Under the pieces are notes generated by a model. It searched no databases and was not told the origin of the DNA. It saw nothing but the letters and a program-made list of their open reading frames with translations. From Candidatus Babelota bacterium (GTDB lineage: Bacteria > Babelota > Babeliae > Babelales > Babelaceae): a DNA stretch of 64,000 nucleotides. The stretch spans positions 617,315-681,314 of the forward strand of contig JAMCTG010000005.1 in NCBI GenBank assembly GCA_023379005.1, in the 5' to 3' direction. How positions within the stretch are numbered: the first letter of the stretch is position 1; every line of letters starts with the position of its first letter. Positions 17,744 through 26,726 of this stretch are shown in pieces. The position numbers and the translations under genes are program-made.

Positions 17744-18535
17744 ATGTCAGACAACAAACTCAAAATCCTAGTCGGTATCGACGATGCAACTAAATGTCCT
17801 GTAATAGGGAGCATTTTCATTTCCGGCGTTATTGCAGATGAGAAAACTATTCGTAAATGGAAGAGGGCTGGGGTTAAAGACAGTAAACTTATTGCTGCTA
17901 AAAAAAGAACTCAGTTGGCAGAAGAAATTAAGAAAACTGCTCTTGCCTATTCTATTCAAGAATTAAAACCCAACATGATCGATGATAAAAGCTTAGGCTT
18001 AAACGATTGGGAAATGGTCGTAGTCTTAAACATTATCCAAGATTTGCAAAATAAATATCCAGATTTTCAAGATGTTTATATAGATAATTGGGAAGTGAGT
18101 GAAAAAAGATTTAGGCAACGTTTTACTTCAATTACCACTGATTTTGAAATAAAAGATATTTTGCTCAAATATAATATTCAATTAAATGCAGAAAAATTAT
18201 CATCAATTAATTATATAGCTGAACACAGAGCCGATGAAAAGTATACAGTTGTCGGAGCAGCATCGATACTTTCAAAAACATCTTCAGATTTGCAATATAA
18301 AGAATATAAAGAAATTTACGGCGATTTCGGCAGCGGCAGTCCAGGAGATCCTAAAACAAGATTATTTGTTTGGGAACATAGAGAAGATCCTTTGCCAATT
18401 ATTCGTACAAGTTGGAATACTTATAAAGTTTTGAGTGCATGCGCAAGCATAGATGATGATTATTTTTATGCCCGAAAAAAAGCAAAACTCGCTACAGCTG
18501 ATTTTGAAAATGCAGAAAAATTAGAAAATCTTTAA
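17744..18535 (+). CDS. Divergent archaeal-type RNase HII-like protein with altered active-site motif
   Basis: The ATG at 17744 (MSDNKLKILVGIDDA) has AAAGG upstream; it gives 263 residues. The fold landmarks of archaeal-type RNase HII are present: GVKDSKLI, VYIDNWE, HRADEKYTVVGAASILSK and YGDFGSGSPGDPKT. The first motif, normally DEAGRGP, reads DDATKCP: the catalytic Glu is Asp and the GRG that reads the RNA-DNA junction is lost. The other catalytic Asp candidates (YIDN, HRAD) remain. Activity on RNA/DNA hybrids is doubtful. Confidence 0.75.
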   Translation: MSDNKLKILVGIDDATKCPVIGSIFISGVIADEKTIRKWKRAGVKDSKLIAAKKRTQLAEEIKKTALAYSIQELKPNMIDDKSLGLNDWEMVVVLNIIQDLQNKYPDFQDVYIDNWEVSEKRFRQRFTSITTDFEIKDILLKYNIQLNAEKLSSINYIAEHRADEKYTVVGAASILSKTSSDLQYKEYKEIYGDFGSGSPGDPKTRLFVWEHREDPLPIIRTSWNTYKVLSACASIDDDYFYARKKAKLATADFENAEKLENL

Positions 18536-18537
18536 TT

Positions 18538-19092
18538 TCAAAATTTATTGTCTACATTTGAAAAATTAAAATTATAAAGATAATTGCGAATATAATTGGG
18601 TCTATTTGTATAATAGCCTGATTCTCGTTCACTAATATAGGCAGCAAAAAAACATGCCACTCCTGTTACAAAAAATGATGCCAATCTTTTTTTGTATTTT
18701 GTAGGTAGCAATTTAATCGGATCAAAAAAAGAAACTTTATAGCTTAGTCGATTTTCTGCAAAATCCTGAATTTCTCCACATTCGCTAAGAGATACAATCG
18801 CAGCAGCACAAAATATCATTGAAAGAATTATTTTTTTATTTTTAGCTGATATCCATGCTTTTTTGTCAAACTCATCAGCAATTTGATTTGCTTTGTTCCA
18901 TAATAATCTTCTTTCTTGCCATGTGAATTTTGTTTTTTTTAATTCTCTTTCAAGAGTTTTAAAATCTTGTTGTTCTATTGCTTTAAGCAATAAAACCATT
19001 TTTGGGGTTACAACTTCTGATGATGCCTGAAGTTGAGTACAGGTTATAAACAGTAATAAAAAAAGATTGATAAAATAAAATTTTTTATACAT
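18538..19092 (-). CDS. Secreted/membrane hypothetical protein
   Basis: A 184-residue protein with a signal peptide (residues 1-23, ending LQAS). An amphipathic stretch follows (LLKAIEQQDFKTLERELKK) that resembles an ankyrin-type cap. There are two hydrophobic segments, near residues 87-100 and 138-150. No family is recognised. It ends 2 bp from the stop of the RNase HII-like gene (convergent). Confidence 0.6.
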   Translation of the reverse strand: MYKKFYFINLFLLLFITCTQLQASSEVVTPKMVLLLKAIEQQDFKTLERELKKTKFTWQERRLLWNKANQIADEFDKKAWISAKNKKIILSMIFCAAAIVSLSECGEIQDFAENRLSYKVSFFDPIKLLPTKYKKRLASFFVTGVACFFAAYISERESGYYTNRPNYIRNYLYNFNFSNVDNKF

Positions 19093-19244
19093 TTGTCTTT
19101 CCTAAAATGGTGATATTAATAGCGTATTTTAAAAATTCATTTGTATCAAATGGGTTTAAATTAGTCTTCGTATTATTGATAAAATTCTTAAAAATTCAAT
19201 ATTGTATAAATCAAAAGATATTAATTAAAGAAAATAATCAATAT

Positions 19245-19937
19245 ATGAAAATTAAAGTTTTAGGTACTCGCGGAGAAATAGAAGAGTCAGCACCATATCA
19301 TTCAAAAAGATCTGGTGTACTTATCGACAATAAAATATTACTAGATTGTGGTGATGAAAGCTTTTTAGAATATAATCCGAAATATATTTTAATTACTCAT
19401 TTGCATCCTGACCATGCATATTTTGCAAGGCACAATGAAATGCCAGATACTAAAGCGAAAATATATGCCCCTGAAAAATATGATGAAGTAAACATTCATA
19501 TCACAAATAAACCATTCAAAATTGGTAGTTATAAAATTACACCAATTCCTACAGTTCACAGCGTAAAAGTAAAATCCAATGCATACTTAATTGAACATAA
19601 AGGAAAAAGATTACTTTATACCGGTGATATGATCTGGATAGAAAAAAAATATCGCACAAAAATGAAAAACTTAGACTTTGTTATTACAGAAGCAAGTTTT
19701 GTGCGCAAAGGTGGGATGATAAGAAGAAAAAAAGACAGCGGTAAAATTTATGGACACCAGGGCGTGCCAAATTTAATTAATATATTTAAAGAATATACAA
19801 ATAAAATTCTCTTCATTCATTTCGGTGCTTGGTTTTACAAAGACATAGAAAAAGCTAGAAAGAAGTTTGAAAAATTAGCAGAACAAAATGAAATAGAAAT
19901 TATTGTTGGCTATGATGGTTTAGAAATAAAAATTTAA
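19245..19937 (+). CDS. Metallo-beta-lactamase fold hydrolase
   Basis: The frame is open from 19107, but the ATG at 19245 (MKIKVLGTRG) starts exactly where the first MBL strand is expected, giving 230 residues. Metal ligands: HLHPDH (HxHxDH, about residues 48-53), His in TVHSVK, Asp in YTGDMIW and a late His in FIHFGAW. It resembles small RNase Z/PhnP-like MBL hydrolases. The substrate is unknown. It overlaps the convergent gene by 4 bp. Confidence 0.8.
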   Translation: MKIKVLGTRGEIEESAPYHSKRSGVLIDNKILLDCGDESFLEYNPKYILITHLHPDHAYFARHNEMPDTKAKIYAPEKYDEVNIHITNKPFKIGSYKITPIPTVHSVKVKSNAYLIEHKGKRLLYTGDMIWIEKKYRTKMKNLDFVITEASFVRKGGMIRRKKDSGKIYGHQGVPNLINIFKEYTNKILFIHFGAWFYKDIEKARKKFEKLAEQNEIEIIVGYDGLEIKI

Positions 19938-20293
19938 GATTGTATTTCCTGATAATAACCATCTCTGTCTATCCCTATTATAATGTCTCTTGAAAAATCA
20001 GCTCTGAATTTTTTTCCTAAAGATTTTTTATACATTTTTTGAGCGAAACTTGTTTCATAAATAAAAATCTGTAATACATCTTTTTCTTCTAAATCAAGAG
20101 TAATTTGAGGAGTATCCTCATTTAATTCATAATAAACTCTACGCCCGGTCGTGTGTTCCAATGGATTATAATATTTTTGAGAAAAGCTTTTTTCAATAAT
20201 ATATTTGTCTCTTGTGTCATTTAATTTAAAAGTTATTTTGGCAGCATGTAATGGGAAAATAATTAATAAAGCTATTAATTTTTTTAAAATCAT
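19934..20293 (-). CDS. Small secreted hypothetical protein
   Basis: A 119-residue protein with a short signal peptide (MILKKLIALLIIFPLHA) and a mature part rich in beta-type sequence (KITFKLNDTRDKYIIEKSF, ITLDLEEKDVLQIFIYE). It has no cysteines and no known motif. It lies 18 bp downstream of the PurN-like gene on the same strand, so it probably shares its transcript with 20312-21377. Confidence 0.6.
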   Translation of the reverse strand: MILKKLIALLIIFPLHAAKITFKLNDTRDKYIIEKSFSQKYYNPLEHTTGRRVYYELNEDTPQITLDLEEKDVLQIFIYETSFAQKMYKKSLGKKFRADFSRDIIIGIDRDGYYQEIQS

Positions 20294-20311
20294 TTTTTAA
20301 TCACTAAATTT

Positions 20312-21088
20312 TTAATCAATAATATAAACAACTAATCTATTTCTTACTTTATCATGTGCTATTGCAATTTTATCTGTCGCATATTGTTCAATAACTTTTG
20401 GAAAAAGTTCATGTTCAACCTTATGAATTTTTTCTTCAAGAGTTTTTTCTGTATCATAATTATCAATATCTACGCTTTTTTGCTTAATAATTAAACCAGT
20501 ATCCATTCCTTCATCAATAAAATGAACCGTAACGCCAGTTATTTTTACACCACTTAAAAATGCTTTTTTTATTGCATCTGCTCCAGGAAAAGCAGGCAAA
20601 AGAGATGGATGAATATTAATAATTTTGTTAGGAAAATGATTAATGAAATCTTTATGTAAAATCAACATAAAACCCGCGGCACAAATTAATCCATTTTCCG
20701 GAGTTACATCATATTTTGAAAGGCATGCAATAAGTTTATGGGCATATTCTCGACGGGCATTTTCTTTTTCTTCTTCAGTCACTGCAGCTTTTATAGGCAA
20801 ATATTCAGTTGGAACAGGATTTTTAAATTTAGTCTCGACCTCTTTTTGTGCACGTTTTAAAGCATAAGCATCTTTTTTATTGCTTATCACAACACATGGT
20901 TTTATTAACCCTCGTTTTTCAAATCTTTCAAAACAAGATAAAATTGCTTCCATGTTACTGCCATTTCCTGAAACCAAGATAGCAATATGAAGAGGTTCAT
21001 CTATAGGTATTATTGGTTCAATTATTTCATGTTCCATGCAAAAAGTTGCATTAATAATTGAAGTTAAAATAATAAATTTTTTTATCAT
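20312..21088 (-). CDS. PurN-like formyltransferase carrying a signal peptide
   Basis: The start at 21088 (MIKKFIILTSIINATFC then Met-Glu) is fixed by the upstream gene that ends at 21093. After a 33-residue leader the PurN fold begins: HIAILVSGNGSNMEAIL, VISNKKDAYAL, CAAGFMLIL, NIHPSLLPAFPGADAI (Asn and His of the active site) and GVTVHFIDEGMDTG (catalytic Asp). PurN transfers formyl from 10-formyl-THF to GAR in purine synthesis. A secreted PurN is unexpected, as its substrates are cytosolic; see findings. No other pur gene lies nearby. Confidence 0.85.
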   Translation of the reverse strand: MIKKFIILTSIINATFCMEHEIIEPIIPIDEPLHIAILVSGNGSNMEAILSCFERFEKRGLIKPCVVISNKKDAYALKRAQKEVETKFKNPVPTEYLPIKAAVTEEEKENARREYAHKLIACLSKYDVTPENGLICAAGFMLILHKDFINHFPNKIINIHPSLLPAFPGADAIKKAFLSGVKITGVTVHFIDEGMDTGLIIKQKSVDIDNYDTEKTLEEKIHKVEHELFPKVIEQYATDKIAIAHDKVRNRLVVYIID

Positions 21089-21092
21089 GAAT

Positions 21093-21377
21093 TTATTCAC
21101 ATATAAATTTACAAGTCTGTATTCTTTGTGTTTCACTATCCATACGGTCAATAAATTTCTGAACTCTTTCAATTTCTTTATCATCACCAATTATTTTTAA
21201 CATATTTTCTGATGAAAAATTTTCATGAGGCCAAACATCGACATTTTGTGAATATGCAGCTTTTATTATTCTTGCTGCTTGATAAGCAGAAACATTTTTA
21301 AGATTTATAATTTTTGTTTCTTGTGTGGAAAATGTAAATGAAAATAAACTCAAAATAATAAAAAATGTAAATTTCAT
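21093..21377 (-). CDS. Small secreted protein with a secretin N1-like domain
   Basis: A 94-residue protein: a signal peptide (residues 1-17), then a single domain with the pattern INLKNVSAYQAARIIKAAY...MLKIIGDDKEIERVQKFIDRMD. This is the helix-strand-helix layout of the N1/NolW domain of secretins, where the last part reads like GspD (xLxIxGxxxExxxVxxxIxxLD). A free-standing domain of this kind may act as a periplasmic adaptor. It ends 4 bp before the PurN-like start and is likely cotranscribed. Confidence 0.6.
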   Translation of the reverse strand: MKFTFFIILSLFSFTFSTQETKIINLKNVSAYQAARIIKAAYSQNVDVWPHENFSSENMLKIIGDDKEIERVQKFIDRMDSETQRIQTCKFICE

Positions 21378-21443
21378 ATAAGTACTCTATAAAAATAAGA
21401 TTGGCTAATTTTATCAATTTTATTTATTTGATCAATAAAAAAT

Positions 21444-21478
21444 AAAGCGCTTGAATTTATTGTAAATTCAAGCGCTTT
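21444..21478 (-). terminator. Rho-independent terminator after the aquaporin gene
   Basis: A perfect 16-bp stem (21444-21459 with 21463-21478, including AAGCGCTTGAATT) with a 3-base loop. Read on the minus strand it is followed by ATTTTTTATT. It lies 17 bp past the aquaporin stop codon. Confidence 0.85.
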
Positions 21479-21494
21479 TAAAAAAATTAATTAA

Positions 21495-22118
21495 TTATGG
21501 GCGTTTTGAATCAAGTCTAAAATAGTCAAAAGCATATGCAGCTAATGCGCCACCAATTAAAGCGCCACCTACATACATTCCTACTTCAGACCACATAACT
21601 GGCATGCCTCTTATAACTCCCAATAAATTTGCACCAAGTGCAATTGCAGGATTAAACAAGCCACCTGAAATAGGAGTACCAAGATATACAAGTGCCGGTA
21701 TAGTAAAACCAATTGCAAAACCAAAAACATAATTATTTTTAAAAACTTCTGCAGTAGATACTGTTAAAACTACCAATGTAAAAACAAAAGCCAATAATAT
21801 TTCAACAATAAATGCTTGTACTAAGCCAACAGCAGGTGCTGGGATGTGTATTGAACCATGTAAATAATAAGTTGTTGCATAAGCAATAATTCCACCAAGA
21901 ACCTGAGCAAGCGTGTAATAAGCAATATGTATCCATTCATGACCGCTTCTAATTCCAACAGCTAAAGATACTGCAGGATTATAATGAGCGCCTGACACGA
22001 ATCCCCCAATGTATGTCCATGCCATAAGCACAGATGCTATAGCCAAAGGATTACCGGTTACAGCTACGGTTAGCACTAAGAAAAAAGTGCCTAAAAATTC
22101 CATAACTAACTTTTTCAT
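21495..22118 (-). CDS. Aquaporin (MIP family channel)
   Basis: A 207-residue protein from the ATG at 22118, which has AGGAG 7 bp upstream; the frame extends to 22160 but the ribosome site decides the shorter form. Six membrane helices and both NPA boxes are present: HYNPAVSL (about residue 57) and LFNPAIAL (about residue 170). Channels of this family pass water, or glycerol, across the inner membrane. It is a single-gene unit with its own terminator. Confidence 0.92.
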   Translation of the reverse strand: MKKLVMEFLGTFFLVLTVAVTGNPLAIASVLMAWTYIGGFVSGAHYNPAVSLAVGIRSGHEWIHIAYYTLAQVLGGIIAYATTYYLHGSIHIPAPAVGLVQAFIVEILLAFVFTLVVLTVSTAEVFKNNYVFGFAIGFTIPALVYLGTPISGGLFNPAIALGANLLGVIRGMPVMWSEVGMYVGGALIGGALAAYAFDYFRLDSKRP

Positions 22119-22228
22119 AAGAAAACTCCTTATAGGTTTAAGATAAATTATATCTATCATAAAATATGTGCATCAAACAAGATCAGTCACTTATAAGTTG
22201 GTTCAAGTAGCTATCGAAAAGAAATAAT

Positions 22229-22675
22229 TTATTTTTGTATACTTGCTAATTTTGCTTTCATAAAGTCAATTTCAGACTGTTGCGTAGAGCCAATATTTTC
22301 ACACAACTTTTTGATTTCAGGGTCTTTTATTAATTTATTGCTTTTGCACATTAATATAGCAGCGCCATGATGTGGTATCATTGATTTTAGAAATTCTTTA
22401 TCTGTGATTTCGATTTGTTTTCTAAGAAATACTATTAATAAAATAAATATAGCTGAACTAGATATTGTTATTAAACTATTAAGCATCTTATTATTATACA
22501 TAGATCTCATTAAAAACAATTCGATTATTATCATCGGAATTGTCATTATTCCTGCCATGTAAAGCTGATTTAAATTTGAATAAACATTTGCAAAACTATC
22601 AACCATCATATACATAAGTATATACATTGATATAAAGGACAGAGCAGCCATAAAAAATAGGTTAATATATTTCAT
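22229..22675 (-). CDS. DUF305 membrane protein
   Basis: A 148-residue protein with three hydrophobic helices (about residues 5-25, 40-55 and 65-85), followed by a DUF305 domain: FLKSMIPHHGAAILMC, DPEIKKLCENI and QQSEIDFMKAKL. The paired His and the Met/Cys are typical of the family's proposed metal (copper) binding. The C-terminal domain would face the periplasm or cytoplasm depending on topology. A lone gene 110 bp upstream of the aquaporin gene. Confidence 0.8.
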   Translation of the reverse strand: MKYINLFFMAALSFISMYILMYMMVDSFANVYSNLNQLYMAGIMTIPMIIIELFLMRSMYNNKMLNSLITISSSAIFILLIVFLRKQIEITDKEFLKSMIPHHGAAILMCKSNKLIKDPEIKKLCENIGSTQQSEIDFMKAKLASIQK

Positions 22676-22840
22676 AAATTTACCATTAAATAATCAATTA
22701 ACAAGAAGATATAATTTTTTTTATCCAATTAACAAGTATTTTTTTGATTTCCTAAAATAAAGATATAAAAAGAGTTTACAAAATCTTTTGTAAAAATGTA
22801 TGTTTTGAAATGATTTAATTCTTATTTTGGGGTTTTAAAA

Positions 22841-23308
22841 ATGAAATTACATATTGATGCTTTTGAATATAGCCATGGTACTCATAAAATACCTAAAAAA
22901 TATACATGCGACGGAGAGCAAATTTCACCGCACATTAAATGGGAAGATGTTCCAGAAAATACAAAAAGTTTTGCATTAATTATGGAAAATCTTGATGCTC
23001 CACATAGAAGTACTCCATTAGCTCTTTGGATTGTCTATAACATCCCAGGTGACGTAAAAGAAATTGAAACTAACTCAATTCCAAAACAAGCTAAAATTGG
23101 CACTAATGATCTTGGAAAAGCTCGTTACACTGGCCCTTGTCAATCGCCTGGTCCAATTCGTCATGAAAAAACTAGCATACAGTTGTATGCATTAGATACA
23201 GAACTGGATTTGCCTGCAGGGGCTACAAAACATGATCTTGTAAAAGCTATGAAAAATCATATTTTAGAAAAAGTAGAATTTATAGCTTTTTATCAACCAT
23301 ATGCTTAA
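22841..23308 (+). CDS. YbhB/YbcL-type PEBP (Raf kinase inhibitor-like) protein
   Basis: A 155-residue cytosolic PEBP-fold protein. Typical signatures: YTCDGEQISPHIKW (CDGxxxSP), a DAPHRSTPLALWIVYNIP strand, TGPCQSPGP and HEKTSIQLYALD. PEBP proteins bind phosphorylated or phospholipid ligands; their bacterial role is mostly unknown. The length is typical. Confidence 0.9.
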   Translation: MKLHIDAFEYSHGTHKIPKKYTCDGEQISPHIKWEDVPENTKSFALIMENLDAPHRSTPLALWIVYNIPGDVKEIETNSIPKQAKIGTNDLGKARYTGPCQSPGPIRHEKTSIQLYALDTELDLPAGATKHDLVKAMKNHILEKVEFIAFYQPYA

Positions 23309-23324
23309 TTGCACCATTCGCTTT

Positions 23325-23354
23325 TTGATAAATTTAATAAAAATATGATATAAT
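23325..23354 (+). promoter_or_regulatory. Probable promoter for the gene at 23431
   Basis: TTGATA (23325-23330), an 18-bp spacer and TATAAT (23349-23354), leaving a leader of about 70 bases before the ATG at 23431. Confidence 0.55.
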
Positions 23355-23430
23355 CCATAAATCGATATGTTGACTAATTAATATTATAATAGGATTTTGT
23401 AAATACAAGATTTAATTAGGTGGATAAAAA

Positions 23431-24159
23431 ATGCATTTACTCTTGTTGTTTTCTATGTTTTTAGGCTTGAACTGTAATATAATGGCTTCTTCTACACTCG
23501 GCCGCCATCAAACAACTGAAAAAATATTGGCAGAAGAAGCTTGGTTGCAACTTAATAAACAAGAATTATCGGAGACAGATCTAAAGAATTATATTAGTGC
23601 TGTTAGGGCAAGTGCTAAACTTATGAATGCGGATGATGTTGCCGTATTAAATGAGCTACAACAAAAAGTTAAAATTAAGATTGAATCTCACAAGCCGCAT
23701 ATTAACGAAAAATATGATCTTGAATCTCTTAAACACGGTCTTATTTGCGGGGGAATAACATTAGCGTTTGCCACAACTGCTTATATAATACATAAAAAAT
23801 GGGTACAGCCAGTGAATGATGAACTAGATCAGATGAAAGCGCAATTAAATTCAATAGGCGTGACAATAAATATTTCTTATGGCAGTGAAACCCGTACGAC
23901 TGAGATGTCTATGCCACCAGGTCTAACTGCATCACAACGTCTTGATGCAGAGAATTATTTTAATCGATTAACTAAGCCATGTTTCTATGAGAGATTGGCT
24001 GATGGTGCCGTTGCCAGTGTTGGTATGGCAGCATGTTTTTCTGGAATAATAGGCGCTTTATGTATTTACAACTGGATATATCCAGATCACAAAAAACAAT
24101 ACGAAAAAATGTGCCTAATAAGAGATAAAATCGACGAATCTCTAAAGATCAAATCTTAG
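23431..24159 (+). CDS. Secreted/membrane hypothetical protein
   Basis: A 242-residue protein with a signal peptide (about residues 1-20), a charged helical region, a membrane segment around residues 108-124 (GLICGGITLAFATTAYII), a loop and a second membrane segment near residues 198-215. AGGTGG precedes the start by several bases. No known domain. Confidence 0.65.
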   Translation: MHLLLLFSMFLGLNCNIMASSTLGRHQTTEKILAEEAWLQLNKQELSETDLKNYISAVRASAKLMNADDVAVLNELQQKVKIKIESHKPHINEKYDLESLKHGLICGGITLAFATTAYIIHKKWVQPVNDELDQMKAQLNSIGVTINISYGSETRTTEMSMPPGLTASQRLDAENYFNRLTKPCFYERLADGAVASVGMAACFSGIIGALCIYNWIYPDHKKQYEKMCLIRDKIDESLKIKS

Positions 24160-24182
24160 CGTTAATTTAGAATAGCATTAAC

Positions 24183-24810
24183 TTATCTCAGCTTTATTGA
24201 TCCACTAAAAGCAGCATTATTCCACGCAGTATCAGACGTGGCGATATTAATTAATTCTGTGAGATTGGTTAATTTTTGATATAAAGATGAGATGAGTTGA
24301 TGTAATGAAAATTTAAAAATAAATATAATTTTTGGAACAATATATGCAGACAATCTCATACATTCTAAAACAGAATCTCATTATTAATCCCGAATGAAGA
24401 AACATTTGAATTTCCTTTATCCTCTTGCACTCATATATTCTATCACTATTATCACCCCATATTTCACTCAATTCTACTCTAATTGAAGATATTTCATTAT
24501 GTGGTTCATTAGGATATATTTCCCAAGTTTTAATCCGCTCCAAACTTACATCAATAAGTTGTTGTAAACTTTTATTTTTAATGAAAAGTCCTGCATGATG
24601 TACATTTAATTTTTTTAAAATAATTTTAATATTTTGAATTTTATCAGAATAATAACTTGCTGGTTTCGGATTAAATTTCCTGAGATTTTCAAGTTCTTCT
24701 TCAAGTTCAAGCATTGTATTGCGGCAGTGGGCGAGTGGTTCATTTTCATTAAGTATAAAAGTGGTGATCATTCCTAAAAACCATGCGCTTAAAAATTCTA
24801 ATAAATTCAT
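24183..24810 (-). pseudogene. Hypothetical membrane-anchored protein, probably frameshifted near its 3' end
   Basis: The 165-residue reading from the ATG at 24810 has an N-terminal membrane segment (residues 5-20) and a charged helical body, but ends at 24313 in a Cys/Tyr/Phe-rich stretch that looks out of frame. In the next frame the sequence stays open from about 24375 to a TAA at 24183 and reads like coding sequence (QLISSLYQKLTNLTELIN, SDTAWNNAAFSGSIKLR). One missing base near 24370-24378 would join the two. The function is unknown. Confidence 0.5.
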
Positions 24811-24984
24811 TATTTTATTTAAAATTTAACTTTTGTTGTGAATTATTAATCAATTAACTGGGATTATTTTAACCAATCAGTAAGATTTTTCCAGCCAAAT
24901 TCCAAATTTTTATTTATGTACTTGAATATTTTGGGATTTATTCTTAAATTAATAACTAAATATTACTTAGAAATAGAGGTTGTC

Positions 24985-25666
24985 ATGACTACCAAATTAT
25001 TGTATTTAGAGGATATGTGTAAATTGAGATGCGCTGCTCATATTCTAAAAATAATTCATGAGGATGAATTAAACAAAATTATTGTTGATCAAACAGTTTT
25101 TTATCCTCAAGGTGGCGGACAGCCCTCTGATAAAGGTATCATGAAAAATAATAATACAATCTTTGATGTACAGAGCGTTTCAATTGAAGATGGAATAAGT
25201 TTTTCATAAAGGTAATTTTAGTGAGGGAAATTCTTTTGATATCAGAGAATCAGTTGAGTTAGAAGTAAATGCTGAATTGCGAAATTTGCATAATAAAAAT
25301 CATACAGCAGGCCATTTGATTGATTATGCTTTGCACAATTTAGGTTACAAATTAATATCCAGCAAAGCATATCATTTCCCCCAAGGTCCTTATGTTGAAT
25401 ATCAAGGAACTTTAGAGCAAGCAGAAAGAGAACAATTACAAACCAAATTAGAAAAAGCTGTAAATGATTTAGTAGAACAGGCTCTTCCTGTAAAAATTAC
25501 ACTGATTGATAATGATTCTAAAAAGCGTGCCATGATTGTTAATGATTTTCAGCCAATTCTATGTGGAGGAACTCATGTTCTTAATACAAAAGATATTGGT
25601 CATATCACAATACGTAAAATAAAAAATGAAAAAGGTAATTTACGAGTGAGTTATGCAGTTGTTTAG
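24985..25666 (+). pseudogene. Alanyl-tRNA editing protein AlaX, frameshifted
   Basis: The first part (ATG 24985, AGAGG upstream) reads TVFYPQGGGQPSDKG, the N-terminal AlaX/AlaRS-editing signature. It hits a stop just after a run of five T (25200-25204). Dropping one T lets the frame continue as FHKGNFSEGNSFD... into NHTAGHLID (HxxxH zinc site) and ILCGGTHVLNT (CxxxH) through to 25666. AlaX deacylates mischarged Ser/Gly-tRNA-Ala. All zinc ligands survive, so the event is recent, or it is a read error. Confidence 0.8.
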
Positions 25667-26709
25667 AATGCTTCAGCGATTGTCTCTTTAATAAATGCAA
25701 CAAATTCTAAAATATCTTCTTTAGTTGTATCGAATGAGGTCATCCAACGAACTTCTGAGGTAATTTCATCCCAGACATAAAAAGAATATTTTTCTTGCAA
25801 TAAAGGAATTATTTTTGGATCAACATAAGCGAATACAGCATTGGCTTGTACTTCTCTACTTATTTTTATTTCAGGAATTTTTTCAACCTCTTTTTTCAAA
25901 AATTTTGCTAGTGAATTTGCATGTTGAGCATTTTTTTTCCAAAGATCATTAGACAAAAGAGCGATGAATTGAGCAGAAATAAATCTCATCTTAGAAAGTA
26001 ATTGCATGCCCTGTTTACGAATATATTTAAAATCTTTAGATAAATTATTATTAAAAAAGATTACTGCTTCACCAAACATCATTCCGTCTTTTGTACCACC
26101 AAAAGAAAGTAAATCAATACCAACATCTTTAGTTAACACGGATAGTGGTACATTTAGTGCTGCAGCAGCATTGCAAAGACGTGCTCCATCCATGTGTAGA
26201 TATAGATTGTTAGCGTGAGCAAAATTAGAAATTTTTTTAATTTCTTCTGGAGTATACAATGTACCCAACTCTGTTCCCTGGGTAATGGAAATTGCTTTTG
26301 GTTGGACTTTATGTTGATTTCCAATTGCGAATAATTGATTTTTAATGTCATCAACAGTAATTTTTCCATTATCAGTTTTAACAGTAATTAATTTAGAACC
26401 TGTATATTTTTCAAAAGCACCGGCTTCATCGGTATTAATGTGAGCTGTTTCAGCGCAAATTATAGCCTGATAGGGGTTGAGTAATGAGGATAATCCAAGT
26501 ACATTAGCGGCAGTACCTGTTAACGTAAAATATACATCAATATTTTCACCAAAATGTTTCTTAAAAAGATCTATGGCCTTGTGAGTATAAATATCTCCGC
26601 CATATGCCTTAGAATGACCTTGATTGGCATCAATTATGGCTTGCAAAATATCGGGATGAATACCAGCATAATTATCACTGGCAAAACTTTTTTTATTCAT
26701 TAATATCAT
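25663..26709 (-). CDS. ltaE: Low-specificity L-threonine aldolase
   Basis: A 348-residue PLP enzyme of the beta-eliminating lyase group: FASDNYAGIHPDIL, VYFTLTGTAANVLGL, HINTDEAGAFE, LYLHMDGARLCNAAAAL and the PLP-lysine region SFGGTKDGMMFGEAV. It cleaves threonine/allo-threonine to glycine and acetaldehyde. The start is either ATG at 26709 or ATG at 26700; neither has a strong ribosome site. The stop overlaps the AlaX remnant by 4 bp (convergent). Confidence 0.9.
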   Translation of the reverse strand: MILMNKKSFASDNYAGIHPDILQAIIDANQGHSKAYGGDIYTHKAIDLFKKHFGENIDVYFTLTGTAANVLGLSSLLNPYQAIICAETAHINTDEAGAFEKYTGSKLITVKTDNGKITVDDIKNQLFAIGNQHKVQPKAISITQGTELGTLYTPEEIKKISNFAHANNLYLHMDGARLCNAAAALNVPLSVLTKDVGIDLLSFGGTKDGMMFGEAVIFFNNNLSKDFKYIRKQGMQLLSKMRFISAQFIALLSNDLWKKNAQHANSLAKFLKKEVEKIPEIKISREVQANAVFAYVDPKIIPLLQEKYSFYVWDEITSEVRWMTSFDTTKEDILEFVAFIKETIAEAF

Positions 26710-26726
26710 TTTAACTAATTATAATT

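Noticed and set aside
23370..23390. TTGACT and TATAAT as a second promoter for the gene at 23431
   Set aside because: The spacer is only 9 bp, too short for a standard promoter.
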